NCBI GenBank assembly: GCA_030684575.1
Contig: JAUXVD010000001.1
Coordinates: forward strand, 1-61,984
Length of the DNA stretch: 61,984 nt
Direction of reading: 5' to 3'
DNA from: Nitrospirota bacterium
GTDB lineage: Bacteria; Nitrospirota; Nitrospiria; Nitrospirales; Nitrospiraceae
In this document: positions 8,759-19,094 of the stretch, piece after piece
Layout: each line of letters opens with the position of its first letter
Position numbering within the stretch: the stretch's first letter is position 1
Notes under the pieces: model-generated
The model's input: only the letters and a program-made list of their open reading frames with translations
What the model was told of the DNA's origin: nothing
Databases searched by the model: none
Position numbers and translations under genes: made by a program

Positions 8759-9695
8759 TCCGCGTAAATCCCGCATCCATCAACCAGGCCTTCGTCTCGG
8801 CTGCCGTATAGGTGTTCCCTCGCTCGGTAAACAGCAACATCGAGACCGCGAAGAGACTCGCCTCCTCGGGATGCAGACCTTCCCGATCGTGGAGAAAGGC
8901 ATCCTGAATCAGCAAGCGGCCTCCAGGGTTTAAGGTGGCCAACGCCCGCTGAAATACGGCCTGGTTGTCTTGCGGTGAATAGATGTGGAGGACGTTCGAA
9001 TACCAGATGACATCGTAGGTGCCGGGGATGCGGTCCGTCAGCAGGTCCAAGGGGAGGTAGGAAAGTCTGGCGCCGGCCTTGTGAGTCGCGGCAATCTCCT
9101 TCGCCACGTCGAGGGCTGCGGGACGGTCGCAGACCGTCGCACGAAGTTGCGGGTTCTTTGCAAGGAAGGCCATGGCATAGGTGCCGGGACCGCCGCCAAG
9201 ATCGAGCAGCGTCTGCGCCCCACGCAGGTTGAGTTGAGCGGCAATCTGTGGAGCCGTCTCCAAGGTCCGGTGATGCATGGCCCACGTGAACCGGCGACGA
9301 AAGTCCGGCTCATCCGGCTCATCGTGATCGAGCGGCAGTCCACTCTGTACCGATTCCAACAGACGGCCCCAATCGGCCCAATGGCTCGTCATGAGCCGGA
9401 GATAGTCTCCTCGATAGGCGGGATGCGCTGCGTTCAACGCCGTGGCACCTAATCGGCTGTTCCGGTAGGTTTCGCCTTTCTTCTTCAACAGACCGGCCAT
9501 CGCGAGATTCCGGCAGAGGATCGCCAACCCCCGCTCACTGACCTTCATCTCGTAAGCCAGGGTAGGAATCGTCCAGGTCTTGGTCCCGACAGCCGTACAG
9601 AGATTCAGCTCAAGGGCGGCGATCAGGACTCGCGGCAACCGGTACGCTGTAATGGCATCGCGCAAGTCATCGAATGTCGCGATCTGCCGACTCAC
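8619..9695 (-). CDS. SAM-dependent O-methyltransferase with N-terminal dimerisation domain
   Basis: 358 residues. An N-terminal winged-helix dimerisation domain (AYRLPRVLIAALELNL; then LAYEMKVSERGLAILCRNL) is followed by a class I methyltransferase fold with the SAM motif LLDLGGGPGTYAM (about residue 170), acidic motif II near VCDRP, and NPGGRLLIQDAF. This layout is that of the plant-type/CrtF-BchU O-methyltransferase family, which modifies small hydrophobic molecules. I start at GTG 9695, which overlaps the upstream stop (GTGA). The cluster 8619-11549 (methyltransferase, 145-aa protein, TPR, MBL-fold) is tightly coupled and presumably acts in one unknown pathway. Confidence 0.8.
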   Translation of the reverse strand: MSRQIATFDDLRDAITAYRLPRVLIAALELNLCTAVGTKTWTIPTLAYEMKVSERGLAILCRNLAMAGLLKKKGETYRNSRLGATALNAAHPAYRGDYLRLMTSHWADWGRLLESVQSGLPLDHDEPDEPDFRRRFTWAMHHRTLETAPQIAAQLNLRGAQTLLDLGGGPGTYAMAFLAKNPQLRATVCDRPAALDVAKEIAATHKAGARLSYLPLDLLTDRIPGTYDVIWYSNVLHIYSPQDNQAVFQRALATLNPGGRLLIQDAFLHDREGLHPEEASLFAVSMLLFTERGNTYTAAETKAWLMDAGFTRIKTVRMKKGTEDWEDGILEARSPGMPVKRRVRRTQSATSLRRRSSR

Positions 9696-10129
9696 CGCTC
9701 CACGCCGATCGTCTTCACACACCAACGCATCAAGTCCTGCGCGGCCAGAGGATTGGCCATGTCCACATTTCGTTCAAAGCAGGCCGCCACGTAGTTGTCG
9801 TTCATCTCCGTCCGTTCGGAGAACCCCGATTGCAACAGAATCGCACGGTACTTTGCGACCGCCGGCTGGATGTAGTACTTCGCCTGCTTGGCGATCTCGT
9901 CGGTACCGAGATCCTCCGGCGTCCCATCGGAAAGAAGTGTCATCACATCGTCCAACGCCATCCCATACTGGCAGAGCAGCTTTCCGTCCGGCGTCAGCTC
10001 CAGCAGCCATCCATCGTGACCCAGTTCCATCGCCATCGGACCGCCCGGTTCCAACTCAATTAACCGCGGAAATACAGGGGCCAGCGAGGCCTTAAATGTC
10101 TCCCAGGCTGTAGGGGCTCCAGTACTCAT
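9692..10129 (-). CDS. Hypothetical protein in methyltransferase cluster
   Basis: 145-residue soluble protein with no recognisable motif. It has a beta-rich start (MAMELGHDGWLLELTPDGKLLCQYG) and a helical C-terminal half. Both ends overlap neighbours by 4 bp, so it is translated as part of the TPR/MBL/methyltransferase operon. The context suggests an accessory subunit, but the function is unknown. Confidence 0.6.
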   Translation of the reverse strand: MSTGAPTAWETFKASLAPVFPRLIELEPGGPMAMELGHDGWLLELTPDGKLLCQYGMALDDVMTLLSDGTPEDLGTDEIAKQAKYYIQPAVAKYRAILLQSGFSERTEMNDNYVAACFERNVDMANPLAAQDLMRWCVKTIGVER

Positions 10130-10950
10130 GCGCGCGCCTTTCGATGGGGTGATGAACCGTCCTGCCCGGCAAGGCTGGCACGCAGGGCCGCCAACCGTTG
10201 AATATTCTCTTCGAGTTTCGGCAGCTGGTACTTGCGATCCATCCGCACCACCAGTTCAAGAAGATCTGCCGCCTCTCGCAACTTGCCGGTTTCTTCGTAA
10301 CATTGTGCCAACAGATACCGGGCCCCGCCGGTCCGCAACTCATCGCGCGAACGCTCGGCAATGGACTGGCTGGTCTGGCAGCAGGCAATGGCATCGTCGT
10401 ACCGTTGCTGCATCAAAAATGTTCGCCCGATCATGCGCCAGGCATCGGCCACGCCACCCTGATTCGCTAACCGCCGCATCATGACCAGCGACTGCTCGTA
10501 GTATCCGATTGCCTGGTCGAACTCTTTGGTCTCGCGGGCGACCAAGCCAAGATCCGAAAATAACACCGCTTTGCCCGCCTCATCGTGGACCTTACTCATG
10601 AGATCCAACGCTTCGAGGTAATAGGCCTTGGCACGATCCCATTCGCCCGCATCGGCCCTCAGATTTCCCAAGTTGCCCAGCGTCGTCCCGATCCCCTTCT
10701 CATCCCCCAGAATCTTCTGCAGCTCCAGCACCTCTTGGTAGTAGGTCTGCGCCGACTCACGACGCCCGCTGACCGCACAAATATTCCCGAGATTTCCCAA
10801 CGTGGAGGCTAACGCCCGCTGGTCGCCGGTCAGCCGGTCGCATTCTAAGGCCTTGGCATAACAGGTATAGGCATCGGTATAGAGACCGCGCGAGAAATGC
10901 TCGTTGCCCTGGCGATTGAGTTCTTCGGAAAGTCCGTTCCGTAGCATCAT
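10126..10950 (-). CDS. Tetratricopeptide repeat protein
   Basis: 274 residues made almost wholly of TPR units of about 40 residues, including LASTLGNLGNICAVSGRRESA and GTTLGNLGNLRADAGEWDRA. This is the longer-spaced TPR type seen in Rapsyn/LGN-like and bacterial signalling scaffolds. There is no signal peptide, so it should be cytoplasmic and mediate protein contacts. It overlaps both neighbours by 4 bp in the operon with the MBL-fold protein (upstream) and the 145-residue protein (downstream). Confidence 0.8.
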   Translation of the reverse strand: MMLRNGLSEELNRQGNEHFSRGLYTDAYTCYAKALECDRLTGDQRALASTLGNLGNICAVSGRRESAQTYYQEVLELQKILGDEKGIGTTLGNLGNLRADAGEWDRAKAYYLEALDLMSKVHDEAGKAVLFSDLGLVARETKEFDQAIGYYEQSLVMMRRLANQGGVADAWRMIGRTFLMQQRYDDAIACCQTSQSIAERSRDELRTGGARYLLAQCYEETGKLREAADLLELVVRMDRKYQLPKLEENIQRLAALRASLAGQDGSSPHRKARA

Positions 10951-11549
10951 GATACGGGCTGGAGCAACCGTTCGACCGCCGGCTTGGCGTCGGTAAGAAT
11001 CGACGTCCCGTCGCCGACGAGCAGACTATCGAAGTTGTACTTGAGAAGGCGACGGAGTCCCTCTTGAGCCTTCGTCATGTCGGCGTACTTTTCAGCTGGG
11101 AGCATACTGACAGAGCCGGCCGGTTTTCCGATCAGGGCATCGCCGACAATGAGCACACCTTTCCGCTGTTGAATAAACAGGGCCGACTCACCGGGAGACT
11201 TTTGGTCTTTGAGCTGGATCACCCAGATCCCCCCGATGAGCAATTCCCCATCTTTGAACGTCTTCGACGGCTTGAGATCCATCAGCGGCGCATCCACCTC
11301 CGGCACGTGCAGCTGACAGCGAAACTCATCCTGATACTTCACCGCTTCGCGCACGTGATCGCGATTGGTGACGATGATGTAATCGACGGGACCGTTACGC
11401 AGGATAACCGCACTCGCATCCCCCGTCATTGGAGGAGGGTCGACGAGAATCTTATGTTCCCCGACGGTCAAGAAGAGCCCGTTGAAATCGATCTGCTTCT
11501 CTTCAGAGAACCAGGACCATTGCCAGATACCGGGAAGAATGTTTTTCAT
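10947..11549 (-). CDS. MBL-fold protein with degenerate metal site
   Basis: 200 residues with the overall pattern of metallo-beta-lactamase-fold hydrolases: strand-rich start, VDPPPMTGD, then VDYIIVTNRDHVREA, LIVGDALIG and a C-terminal DSLLVGDGTS. The usual HxHxDH zinc motif appears here as VTNRDH, so the first two histidines are missing and only the DH pair remains. It may have lost hydrolase activity or use a different metal set. It is the first gene of the four-gene coupled cluster. Confidence 0.7.
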   Translation of the reverse strand: MKNILPGIWQWSWFSEEKQIDFNGLFLTVGEHKILVDPPPMTGDASAVILRNGPVDYIIVTNRDHVREAVKYQDEFRCQLHVPEVDAPLMDLKPSKTFKDGELLIGGIWVIQLKDQKSPGESALFIQQRKGVLIVGDALIGKPAGSVSMLPAEKYADMTKAQEGLRRLLKYNFDSLLVGDGTSILTDAKPAVERLLQPVS

Positions 11550-11594
11550 AATAGGATGACAATCGATGACTGATCGTTAATGGCACGGACAAAC

Positions 11595-11834
11595 TTACAA
11601 TGCGGCGACGGCATCGTTCACGACTTTCGTGACTTTCGTCAGGATGCTGGCTTCGTTCGGTAGATCGATAATGTCGTCTTCAGAAATCGTAATAAATTTC
11701 CGATTCGGCCCCTTCGTGAGGGAGATCAGAAACATACTGTTTGAAGGCGTCACAGGAATCACAACCTGCACGGCGGCATCGGCCCCCTTCACCAGCTCCA
11801 AAAACTTCTGTTTGCCCACTTCCATCTCATCCAT
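11595..11834 (-). CDS. Small hypothetical protein
   Basis: 79 residues from ATG 11834 (AGGGAA upstream); the open frame extends to 11924 but that part is low-complexity and without a ribosome site. The central segment MFLISLTKGPNRKFITISEDDIIDLP is well-formed beta-like sequence, followed by an amphipathic C-terminal helix. No family recognised. It lies 45 bp upstream of the MBL-fold gene and may be the leader gene of that operon. Confidence 0.55.
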   Translation of the reverse strand: MDEMEVGKQKFLELVKGADAAVQVVIPVTPSNSMFLISLTKGPNRKFITISEDDIIDLPNEASILTKVTKVVNDAVAAL

Positions 11835-11879
11835 CGTCTTTTCCCTCTTCCTCTCCCTCACGGAAGTCGGCATTGACTC

Positions 11880-11974
11880 GCATTGGGGTTGGGAAATCAT
11901 CGTCTGCGTGCGTCGGACGAGCACCGTTTTGTCGTGCGCGCTCCGCGAGCAGCGGGATTCCTCAGCCGCAATGC
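11880..11974. repeat. Long-hairpin intergenic repeat, copy 1 of 4
   Basis: The core, GCGTGCGTCGGACGAGCACC then CGTGCGCGCTCCGCGAGCA, is shared with copies at 19376-19469, 23459-23554 and 34949-35047. Outer arms GCATTG...TTGGGAAATC and GGATTCCTCAGCCGCAATGC are complementary to each other but differ from those of the other copies. The element fills the gap between the 79-residue gene and the thioredoxin-like gene. Confidence 0.65.
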
Positions 11975-11977
11975 GTC

Positions 11978-12511
11978 TTACATCTTATTGTTTCCGTCGG
12001 CCAACAACTTTTCGACTTCCGCCGCAATCACCGCATCTCCGGCCAGATCCATATTGCCGACACGCTGCCACCGGATGACGCCCTGTTGATCGATCACGTA
12101 GACGTTGGGAATAAACTTCCCACCGCCGTACAATTTATCCGTCACCTTGCTCGGATCGAGCAGATAGGGATAGGTGACTTTCACGGGGAAGGCGGACAGA
12201 AACTCACCGACACTCTTCTTGGAGTCGCCGGACGAATTGACTCCCAGCACCGCAACCTCTTTGCCCTTCATGAGCTCGGACACTTTCTGCAGCGTCGTGC
12301 CCTGCATCATGCAGGGGTCACAGATATGAAATAGCCCGAGGACCACAACCTTTCCCTTATAGCTATCCAGTCCCACGGTCTCGCCCGTAATGGCGGTCAA
12401 CGTAAACGACGGCGCCTTCTCGCCGAGTTTAAACGATCCCGCAGCAAGGACCAGATGAGCCGCAAGGATCGGGGACAACAGCGCGCCCAATACCCACAAT
12501 GTTCGTGTCAT
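11978..12511 (-). CDS. Exported TlpA/AhpC-like thioredoxin-fold protein
   Basis: 177 residues. A hydrophobic signal peptide (TLWVLGALLSPILAAHLVLAA) leads into a peroxiredoxin/TlpA-type fold: GEKAPSFTLTAITGE, KVVVLGLFHICDPCM with the active-site CDPC pair, and NVYVIDQQGVIRW. It is likely a periplasmic thiol-disulfide reductase or cytochrome-maturation helper. ATG 12511 is preceded by GGAGG at 5 bases; a slightly longer frame from 12523 is less likely. The downstream gap is filled by a repeat, so it is probably monocistronic. Confidence 0.82.
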   Translation of the reverse strand: MTRTLWVLGALLSPILAAHLVLAAGSFKLGEKAPSFTLTAITGETVGLDSYKGKVVVLGLFHICDPCMMQGTTLQKVSELMKGKEVAVLGVNSSGDSKKSVGEFLSAFPVKVTYPYLLDPSKVTDKLYGGGKFIPNVYVIDQQGVIRWQRVGNMDLAGDAVIAAEVEKLLADGNNKM

Positions 12512-12712
12512 GGAAACCTCCATTTCTTGAGAAGTGCTGAGTGCTGAACTGTGAGTGCTGAGACTGAATGGTTTGCTCGCTCAGGACTCAGGACCCAGCA
12601 CTTTCTATGCGTATCCTACCATGCAGAATTTTTCAGGGGCAATGGAGGCCGGGCAGCGTCGACGTGGCGGATCGAAACAAAGGCTCCTGGGGAAGGATGC
12701 GGAACGGACAGA

Positions 12713-13735
12713 TCAGGTCCGTCCGATCAAAGGAGTAATCAGTCGAGGCAGATCGAGCACGTCCTGCCCAAAGTGTAGACGATAACAATCGGCCTGCTGC
12801 ACTAATTTCGACAAGGGGTGGGAATCCTGTCGCGCAATGTCACGATCGGACAGGAATGCAGCTTGCTGCAGAATGGCGTCGAGTGCCTGGCCCTTGGACA
12901 GCGGTTCAAGACAACTGTAGGGCATATCCGCCACCTGAGGGAACAGCAGCATGGCCGGTGCGCCGGACGTACCGACCGATGCCGGATACAAATCCACGGC
13001 CTCAAAGCGCTTCTTATAAGCACCCTGGCGCACCAAGCCCGGCTCGACCTGTTGGAGTTCAGGGAAGAACCCGATCGTGCGGTCCGTCACCTCGATCGTC
13101 ATCGGAAAGGACAGCAGTTCTACGTTCGCGCCATCATCCCGCAGCAACGGATGATCATCAGACAGATAGCGGTAGCCGGCGCGAAGCAGTGCAAGCATCG
13201 CGGTCGTTCGACCGCACCCCCGATGGCCGGCAATGAGGACCCCACGGCCCTGATACTCCAACGCCGAGGCATACAACATCTGTGCGCGCCGTCGCTTCAA
13301 CAGCTCCGCCAAGGCATAATGAAAAAAGCTCGCGCATAGGTCGGCATGCATCGCCTCCGGATGAACGAAATATCCCCGTGCCGTCCCCCGGTCGCCATCG
13401 ATCACCAGCGCGCCCTGTTCATGAAGATCAACCACGAGGCGCCCGCCGTCTTGTGTGATCGTGCAGTGCCAGAGCGCTCGCAATGCGTCACCGAGCGCGG
13501 GCTTGGTCCCTGTGAACAGTTGTCGTGCCAAGGGCGAGAGCTGGATCGGCGCATCTCCACGACGTCCCACCTCTTCGAACTGAATCGTGAGCGGGTCGTG
13601 CGCAACGTCCTCACATCGATAGTGCTGACGGAAGAGGACAACAGGGCTGATCAATGTCGGGGAAGAGGCCAGATACCGAACCGCGACTCCATGGAACGAG
13701 AACAGCAATTCCTGCAGCGTCGACGTCATGATCAT
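12713..13735 (-). CDS. HPr kinase-like P-loop protein
   Basis: 340 residues from ATG 13735 (AAGGA upstream); the open frame extends to 13867. An N-terminal beta-rich region is followed by a P-loop at about residue 170, AGHRGCGRTTAML, then LRAGYRYLSDDHPLLR, which fits HPr kinase/phosphorylase-like (HprK-related) proteins. The Walker A lysine is replaced by arginine (GxxxxGRT), which may weaken nucleotide binding. No HPr gene is nearby. Related kinases occur in peptide-modification clusters, but nothing in the context supports that here. Confidence 0.6.
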   Translation of the reverse strand: MIMTSTLQELLFSFHGVAVRYLASSPTLISPVVLFRQHYRCEDVAHDPLTIQFEEVGRRGDAPIQLSPLARQLFTGTKPALGDALRALWHCTITQDGGRLVVDLHEQGALVIDGDRGTARGYFVHPEAMHADLCASFFHYALAELLKRRRAQMLYASALEYQGRGVLIAGHRGCGRTTAMLALLRAGYRYLSDDHPLLRDDGANVELLSFPMTIEVTDRTIGFFPELQQVEPGLVRQGAYKKRFEAVDLYPASVGTSGAPAMLLFPQVADMPYSCLEPLSKGQALDAILQQAAFLSDRDIARQDSHPLSKLVQQADCYRLHFGQDVLDLPRLITPLIGRT

Positions 13736-14179
13736 CGTGGCGCCTTCCTTATCGTCTCTGGCGAATACCCGCGCTCGTACTGCCTCATCGCCCTGGGTGA
13801 CATCCATACCGCTGTCACTCCATAACCATGGCCCCCTTGGCTCGCAGGAGCCTGAGCGGACAGTCACTCACGGTAATGCAATCCCCTCTCGCTTCCTAGA
13901 TCCCTAAAAGTTGGGAACGGACCCTACTTTGGTAGCGAGAGAGATGAAGACCTGCACAAGAAAGAACGGTGAATGTAAGAGGAGAGGGCGTGAGGACTAT
14001 GGGCACTACGCCGGTACGGCGTGCCTGTCAGGATCGTGAAGCAGGATCTGGAGCTCGTTGATTTCGATAATCAGAGGTCTGGCAGCAGCCTCAACAAGGC
14101 CGTCCAGCAATTCGCGCAGTATGAACCGCCAACATAAAATGATTCGGCGAACGAGCGGATGGCTTTTGAGCAGGACGGT
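13736..14179. other. Gene-poor gap between HprK-like gene and purF
   Basis: The 444 bp hold no gene I can support. A minus-strand reading frame of about 57 codons runs directly after the purF stop (about 14008-14179, with ...RPLIIEINELQILLHDP), but it has no ATG, GTG or TTG at its head. Short inverted sequences around 14011-14026 (CGCCGGTACGGCG) could form a hairpin downstream of purF. Confidence 0.4.
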
Positions 14180-15691
14180 TTACGTATCCTGCGAGAGGGA
14201 AGGGTCGAAGAGGCCCAACTGCCATTCCTCAGCGCGGGTCAGAGGAATGGGGTACCGCTCGGTAAAGCAGGCATTGCAATATTGCCCCGGTGTACCGGGG
14301 GCGGCGTTCAGCATCCCGTCGAGACTCAAATAAGCGAGACTGTCGGCCGTGATGTATTTGCGAATCTCTTCAGTGGAATGGCTGGAGGCGATCAATTCCT
14401 TCCTGGTAGGTGTATCGATGCCATAGAAACAGGGGGAGACGATCGGCGGCGAACTGATGCGCATGTGCACTTCTTTGGCCCCGGCATTGCGCAGCATCTT
14501 CACGATCTTACGGCTCGTCGTGCCCCGCACGAGCGAATCATCGACCACGACAACCCGTTTCCCCTCTAAGACCTCCGGCACGGCGTTCAGCTTCACCTTC
14601 ACGCCGAAGTGGCGGATCGATTGTTCCGGCTCAATGAACGTACGCCCGACATAGTGGTTCCGGATCAGTCCGAGCTCAAACTGAATCCCCGCTCCCTCGG
14701 CATACCCCAGCGCGGCAGGCACCCCGGAGTCCGGCACGGGCACGACGATATCCGCCGGGACTGCCGATTCCTTCGCCAGCTGTCTGCCCAAGGCCTTGCG
14801 TGTCGCATAGACTGCATTGGCGCCGAAAATCTTACTGTCCGGCCTGGCAAAGTACACATATTCGAAGACACACATGGCGGGATTGACCGGCGGAAAGGGC
14901 TGATAACTGGTGACACCCTTGTCGTCCAATACGACGAGTTCTCCTGGCTCGATCTCACGGACGAGTTCAGCGCCGAGCAGATCGAACGCACAGGTCTCCG
15001 ATGCCACGAGATAGGTATCACCCAGCCGACCGAGACAGAGTGGACGGAACCCATGGGGGTCGCGCACCGCAATCACCGCGTCGTCCGTCTGCAGGACAAC
15101 CGAGAAGGCTCCGCGCACCTGGCTCAAGGCATCGATGATACGGGCCAGCAAGGTATCGGCCCGCGAATGGGCAACCAGGTGGATGATGACTTCGCTGTCC
15201 GAGGTGGATTGGAAAATGGCCCCGTAGGCTTCGAGCTCGTGCCGCAACACCTGCGCATTGATGAGGTTCCCGTTATGGGCGAGCGCGAGATTCCCGAGCG
15301 CAAAATTCACCGAGAGCGGCTGCACGTTTTTGAGATCGTTTCCGCCGGCGGTCGAATAGCGATTATGACCGATCGCCCGCGATCCGGTTAATTGATCCAA
15401 CGCCTTCGGATTATAGATATCCGCGACGAGTCCCTTGCCCTTATGCACATGGAACTGCTCACCGTCGCCCGAAACGATGCCCGAGGCTTCCTGCCCGCGA
15501 TGCTGCAGCGCATACAACCCAAGATAGGTGAGGTTCGCCGCTTCCTTGTGGCCATAGATGCCGAAGACGGCACATTCATCGTGGAACTTATCGGGAGAAA
15601 TCACATTCAAATGTGCATCACCAGACATGGCTGGTGACAGGACAGGAAGCTCTTTCTTACTGTGCGGCATATTCATGTTTCTAGATTTCAC
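14180..15691 (-). CDS. purF: Amidophosphoribosyltransferase
   Basis: 503 residues; first committed step of purine synthesis, making phosphoribosylamine from PRPP and glutamine. The Ntn-hydrolase glutaminase begins at the internal Cys of [14 protein letters not shown] after a propeptide of about 39 residues that is presumably removed. [11 protein letters not shown] and the HNRYST box follow. The C-terminal PRTase domain has the PRPP loop [14 protein letters not shown]. The start is GTG 15691, overlapping the purL stop (GTGA); the ATG at 15676 is an alternative. It is the last gene of the purine run. Confidence 0.95.
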   Translation of the reverse strand: MKSRNMNMPHSKKELPVLSPAMSGDAHLNVISPDKFHDECAVFGIYGHKEAANLTYLGLYALQHRGQEASGIVSGDGEQFHVHKGKGLVADIYNPKALDQLTGSRAIGHNRYSTAGGNDLKNVQPLSVNFALGNLALAHNGNLINAQVLRHELEAYGAIFQSTSDSEVIIHLVAHSRADTLLARIIDALSQVRGAFSVVLQTDDAVIAVRDPHGFRPLCLGRLGDTYLVASETCAFDLLGAELVREIEPGELVVLDDKGVTSYQPFPPVNPAMCVFEYVYFARPDSKIFGANAVYATRKALGRQLAKESAVPADIVVPVPDSGVPAALGYAEGAGIQFELGLIRNHYVGRTFIEPEQSIRHFGVKVKLNAVPEVLEGKRVVVVDDSLVRGTTSRKIVKMLRNAGAKEVHMRISSPPIVSPCFYGIDTPTRKELIASSHSTEEIRKYITADSLAYLSLDGMLNAAPGTPGQYCNACFTERYPIPLTRAEEWQLGLFDPSLSQDT

Positions 15692-17940
15692 GCCTGGTTC
15701 AGCGTACGTTCAATTGAAAAGGCCCAGCGCTCGTACAGCTGATCGACGGGGAGATCGATCCGGCATCCTTCGCTCCACTGGCCCTTCTCGACCTCGACGA
15801 CGAAATGATCGCCACCCACCGTTCCGATCTTCATTGCCGGAACCGCCGCATCCCCTGCGAGCTTCAGAACCTGATCGGCCAACTCCGGCTTCACGGAAAG
15901 CACCACTCGTGATTGGCTCTCACCGAACAGCAACGCATCTAGCCGCAAGGCATCAAGGGTCAATCTTACCACAGCCCCTCGCCTGGCGCCCGGAGCCGAG
16001 ATACAACATTCAGCCAATGCGACCGACAGCCCGCCATCCGAGCAATCATGCGCAGATTGCACGATTCCTTCACGGATCACCTTCAACAGGAAGTCATGAA
16101 GCGACTGTTCCGTCTCCAGGCTGAGGAACGGCGGCGACCCCTGCTCCCGATGATGGAGGACTTTCAGATACTCACTGCCGCCCAGGTCCTCCTTCGTCTT
16201 ACCGAGGAGAATAATCGCATCCCCATCCTGCTTGAACCACTGGGTCATCGTCTGCTCGACCGACTCGATCAGACCCACCATTCCCAACATCGGCGTGGGA
16301 TAGATCGAGAGACCGTTCGTCTCATTGTAGAAACTCACATTGCCGCTGACGATGGGTACGTTGAAATGTTCGCAGGCATCCTTCAGCCCCTCGATGGCCA
16401 ACACAAACTGCCACATGATGTCCGGCCGTTCCGGGTTCCCGAAATTCAAACAGTCCGTCAGCCCGATCGGCTCCGCGCCGGAACAGACCAGGTTTCTCGC
16501 CGCCTCGGCCACCGCAAGGCGAGCGCCTTCGTACGGATGCAACAGGCAATACCGGCTATTGCAGTCCACCGTCATGGCAAGCGCTTTATTCGTCCCCTTG
16601 ATCCTGACCACCGCAGCGTCTGAGCCAGGACGAATCATCGTGTTCGTCTGCACCATGTGGTCGTACTGTTCATAGACCCAGCGTTTGCTCGCAATCGTCG
16701 GCGACTCCAGCAACGACAACAGCGCTTCATTTGCATCCTTCACATCAGGCAGCGCATCGTAGTTCAGGTTCGTCAGCATGTCCTGATAGGCCGGCGGCGA
16801 ATAGGGGCGCTCGTAACGCGGCCCGTCATCGGCCAACGACTTCGCAGGAATCTCCGCCACGACCTTGCCCTGATCCCTTACGCGGAGGATGCCATCACCC
16901 GTGACCCGCCCCACCACCGCCACATCCAAATCCCACTTCTTGCAGATCCTGATACATTCGTCTTCTTTGCCCGCTTGCGCTACCATGAGCATGCGCTCTT
17001 GGGATTCCGACAACATCAATTCATAGGGCGTCATGCCCGGCTCACGCCGCGGCACATCGGTCAGGTCCAGATCCATTCCATTGCCGGCACGGGAGGCCAT
17101 TTCGCAGGATGAACTGGTCAATCCGGCTGCTCCCATGTCCTGAATCCCCACCAACAGATCCCCCGCCATCAATTCGAGACAGGCCTCCAGCAACAGCTTC
17201 TCGGTAAAGGGATCGCCCACCTGCACCGTCGGCCGTTTTTTCTCTGATTGATCGTCGAAGGAATCGGACGCCATCGTCGCCCCGTGAATCCCGTCGCGGC
17301 CCGTCTTCGAGCCGAAATAGATCACCGGATTACCAATGCCTGCCGCTGTTCCCAGGAAGATCTTGTCCTTGTGTGCGATGCCGAGACAAAACACGTTCAC
17401 GAGCGGATTCTGCGAGTAGATATCGTTGAAGACGATTTCGCCTCCGACCGTCGGTACGCCCATACAGTTGCCATAACCGGCAATGCCGGCCACGACTCCC
17501 TTGACCAGATGCCGGTTCTTCGCGTTGTCCAACCCCCCGAACCGCAGGGCATCGAGCAAGGCAATCGGTCGCGCGCCCATCGTGAAAATATCGCGCAGAA
17601 TTCCCCCCACCCCCGTCGCCGCACCCTGATAGGGCTCGATGAACGAAGGATGGTTGTGCGACTCCATCTTGAACACGGCGCAGAGCCCGTCGCCGATATC
17701 CACGGCGCCCGCATTTTCACCGGGCCCCTGGACCACACGCGGTCCTGTCGTCGGCAGCTTCCGCAAATGCACGCGCGAACTCTTATAGGAACAATGCTCC
17801 GACCACATCACCGAGAACATGCCAAGCTCGGTAATGTTCGGCTCCCGCCCCAAAATCCCGACGATCTTCTGATACTCGTCGTCCGTCAGGTTATGTTGCG
17901 CGATGAGGTCTTTGGTCATTGGCTGGCTCACAGGTCCCAT
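15688..17940 (-). CDS. purL: Phosphoribosylformylglycinamidine synthase subunit PurL
   Basis: 750 residues, the size of the small PurL that works with separate PurQ (glutaminase) and PurS, both encoded just upstream. It converts FGAR to FGAM using ATP. Signatures include the N-terminal [12 protein letters not shown], the PAQ-like MESHNHPS and [11 protein letters not shown], and the second half with [12 protein letters not shown] and [19 protein letters not shown] 17940 is used; ATG 17919 (MTKDLIAQ) is possible. It is coupled to purF by overlap. Confidence 0.95.
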   Translation of the reverse strand: MGPVSQPMTKDLIAQHNLTDDEYQKIVGILGREPNITELGMFSVMWSEHCSYKSSRVHLRKLPTTGPRVVQGPGENAGAVDIGDGLCAVFKMESHNHPSFIEPYQGAATGVGGILRDIFTMGARPIALLDALRFGGLDNAKNRHLVKGVVAGIAGYGNCMGVPTVGGEIVFNDIYSQNPLVNVFCLGIAHKDKIFLGTAAGIGNPVIYFGSKTGRDGIHGATMASDSFDDQSEKKRPTVQVGDPFTEKLLLEACLELMAGDLLVGIQDMGAAGLTSSSCEMASRAGNGMDLDLTDVPRREPGMTPYELMLSESQERMLMVAQAGKEDECIRICKKWDLDVAVVGRVTGDGILRVRDQGKVVAEIPAKSLADDGPRYERPYSPPAYQDMLTNLNYDALPDVKDANEALLSLLESPTIASKRWVYEQYDHMVQTNTMIRPGSDAAVVRIKGTNKALAMTVDCNSRYCLLHPYEGARLAVAEAARNLVCSGAEPIGLTDCLNFGNPERPDIMWQFVLAIEGLKDACEHFNVPIVSGNVSFYNETNGLSIYPTPMLGMVGLIESVEQTMTQWFKQDGDAIILLGKTKEDLGGSEYLKVLHHREQGSPPFLSLETEQSLHDFLLKVIREGIVQSAHDCSDGGLSVALAECCISAPGARRGAVVRLTLDALRLDALLFGESQSRVVLSVKPELADQVLKLAGDAAVPAMKIGTVGGDHFVVEVEKGQWSEGCRIDLPVDQLYERWAFSIERTLNQA

Positions 17941-18011
17941 AATTTGGCTTCATACTCTCAGGTTACTGATTCACCGTCAGAATCTACTCGTCTATATAGA
18001 ATAGACAGAGC

Positions 18012-18734
18012 CTAGCCAGCCACCATCTTCAATGGCTTCTTGTCTTTCTTCAGCGACTCCAGCATCGAGAGGAATATCAGTTTCCCGTCGTCATTGCCCA
18101 ATATCGATTCCGCGCAACGTTCCGGATGCGGCATCATGCCCAACACATTCCCCGCGGCATTGATGATCCCGGCAATATTATCCAGCGACCCGTTCGGATT
18201 CGCGTCCGGCGTCGACTTGCCCTCCGGAGTGCAATACCGAAGCACGATCTGCGCATTTGCCTGCATCGCTGCGAGCGTGACCGGATCGGTGTAATAGTTT
18301 CCGTCTGCATGGGCGATCGGAATCTTGAGCACTTGGCCTGGCTGGCAGGCGCCGGTGAATGCCGTGGCCGCATTCTCAACCTTCACAGACACATCCTTGC
18401 AGATGAAATGCAGCGACTTATTGCGGAGCATCGCCCCAGGCAGCAACCCGGCTTCGAGCAGAATCTGGAACCCGTTGCAGATACCGAGCACCATCCCGCC
18501 GCCCTTCGCAAAATCCTTCACCAGCCCCATCACCGGCGAAAACCGGGCAATGGCGCCGGTCCGCAAATAGTCGCCATAGGAAAACCCGCCCGGCAGGACA
18601 ATCGCATCCAACCCCGCCAGCGAAGTCTCCTTGTGCCAGATCATCTCCACCGCCTGGCCCAGCACATCCTTAAAGATATGCTCGCAGTCGTGATCGCAAT
18701 TACTGCCAGGGAACACCACCACACCAATTTTCAT
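18012..18734 (-). CDS. purQ: Phosphoribosylformylglycinamidine synthase subunit PurQ
   Basis: 240 residues; class I glutamine amidotransferase that supplies ammonia to PurL. The start at ATG 18734 ([16 protein letters not shown]) has GAGG upstream; the frame extending to 18788 encodes low-complexity His/Thr repeat sequence and is rejected. The catalytic Cys lies in [11 protein letters not shown] and the His/Glu pair in MPHPERCAE. It sits between purS and purL. Confidence 0.95.
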   Translation of the reverse strand: MKIGVVVFPGSNCDHDCEHIFKDVLGQAVEMIWHKETSLAGLDAIVLPGGFSYGDYLRTGAIARFSPVMGLVKDFAKGGGMVLGICNGFQILLEAGLLPGAMLRNKSLHFICKDVSVKVENAATAFTGACQPGQVLKIPIAHADGNYYTDPVTLAAMQANAQIVLRYCTPEGKSTPDANPNGSLDNIAGIINAAGNVLGMMPHPERCAESILGNDDGKLIFLSMLESLKKDKKPLKMVAG

Positions 18735-18854
18735 GACAACACCCTCGTGATGCGTGATGGGTGATGCGTGATGGGTAAGCGTCGACAAGGAACACCAGGC
18801 CCATTCCGCTCCGACGCTCGTTTCATAAACTCCTCACCCATCACAGATCACTCT

Positions 18855-19094
18855 TCACTGCAGTTCGTATCTGTATTCTTCAACAATCGTATTCGCCAGT
18901 AATTTTTCGCACATGGCTTTCACCGCGGCATCGGCCTTCGCCTTATCCGTTTCATTCACATCCACTTCCATGTATTTCCCGACTCGCACATTGCCCGCAT
19001 TCTTGAACCCCAGCGTACCAAGCGCATGCTCGATCGCCTTCCCCTGCGGATCCAAGATTCCCTGCTTCAGCGTGATGTGAATTTTAGCTTTCAC
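18855..19094 (-). CDS. purS: Phosphoribosylformylglycinamidine synthase subunit PurS
   Basis: 79 residues, the small bridging subunit of the PurLQS complex. The typical PurS pattern VKAKIHITLKQGILDPQGKA is followed by LGFKNAGNVRVGKYMEVDV. The start is GTG 19094 with GGGAG upstream, overlapping the stop of the small membrane protein gene (GTGA); the longer open frame is not PurS-like. The PurL, PurQ and PurS subunits are encoded consecutively. Confidence 0.93.
   Translation of the reverse strand: MKAKIHITLKQGILDPQGKAIEHALGTLGFKNAGNVRVGKYMEVDVNETDKAKADAAVKAMCEKLLANTIVEEYRYELQ

Noticed and set aside
14008-14179. Small ORF immediately after purF on the minus strand
   Set aside because: Open for about 57 codons but with no start codon at its head and no ribosome site.
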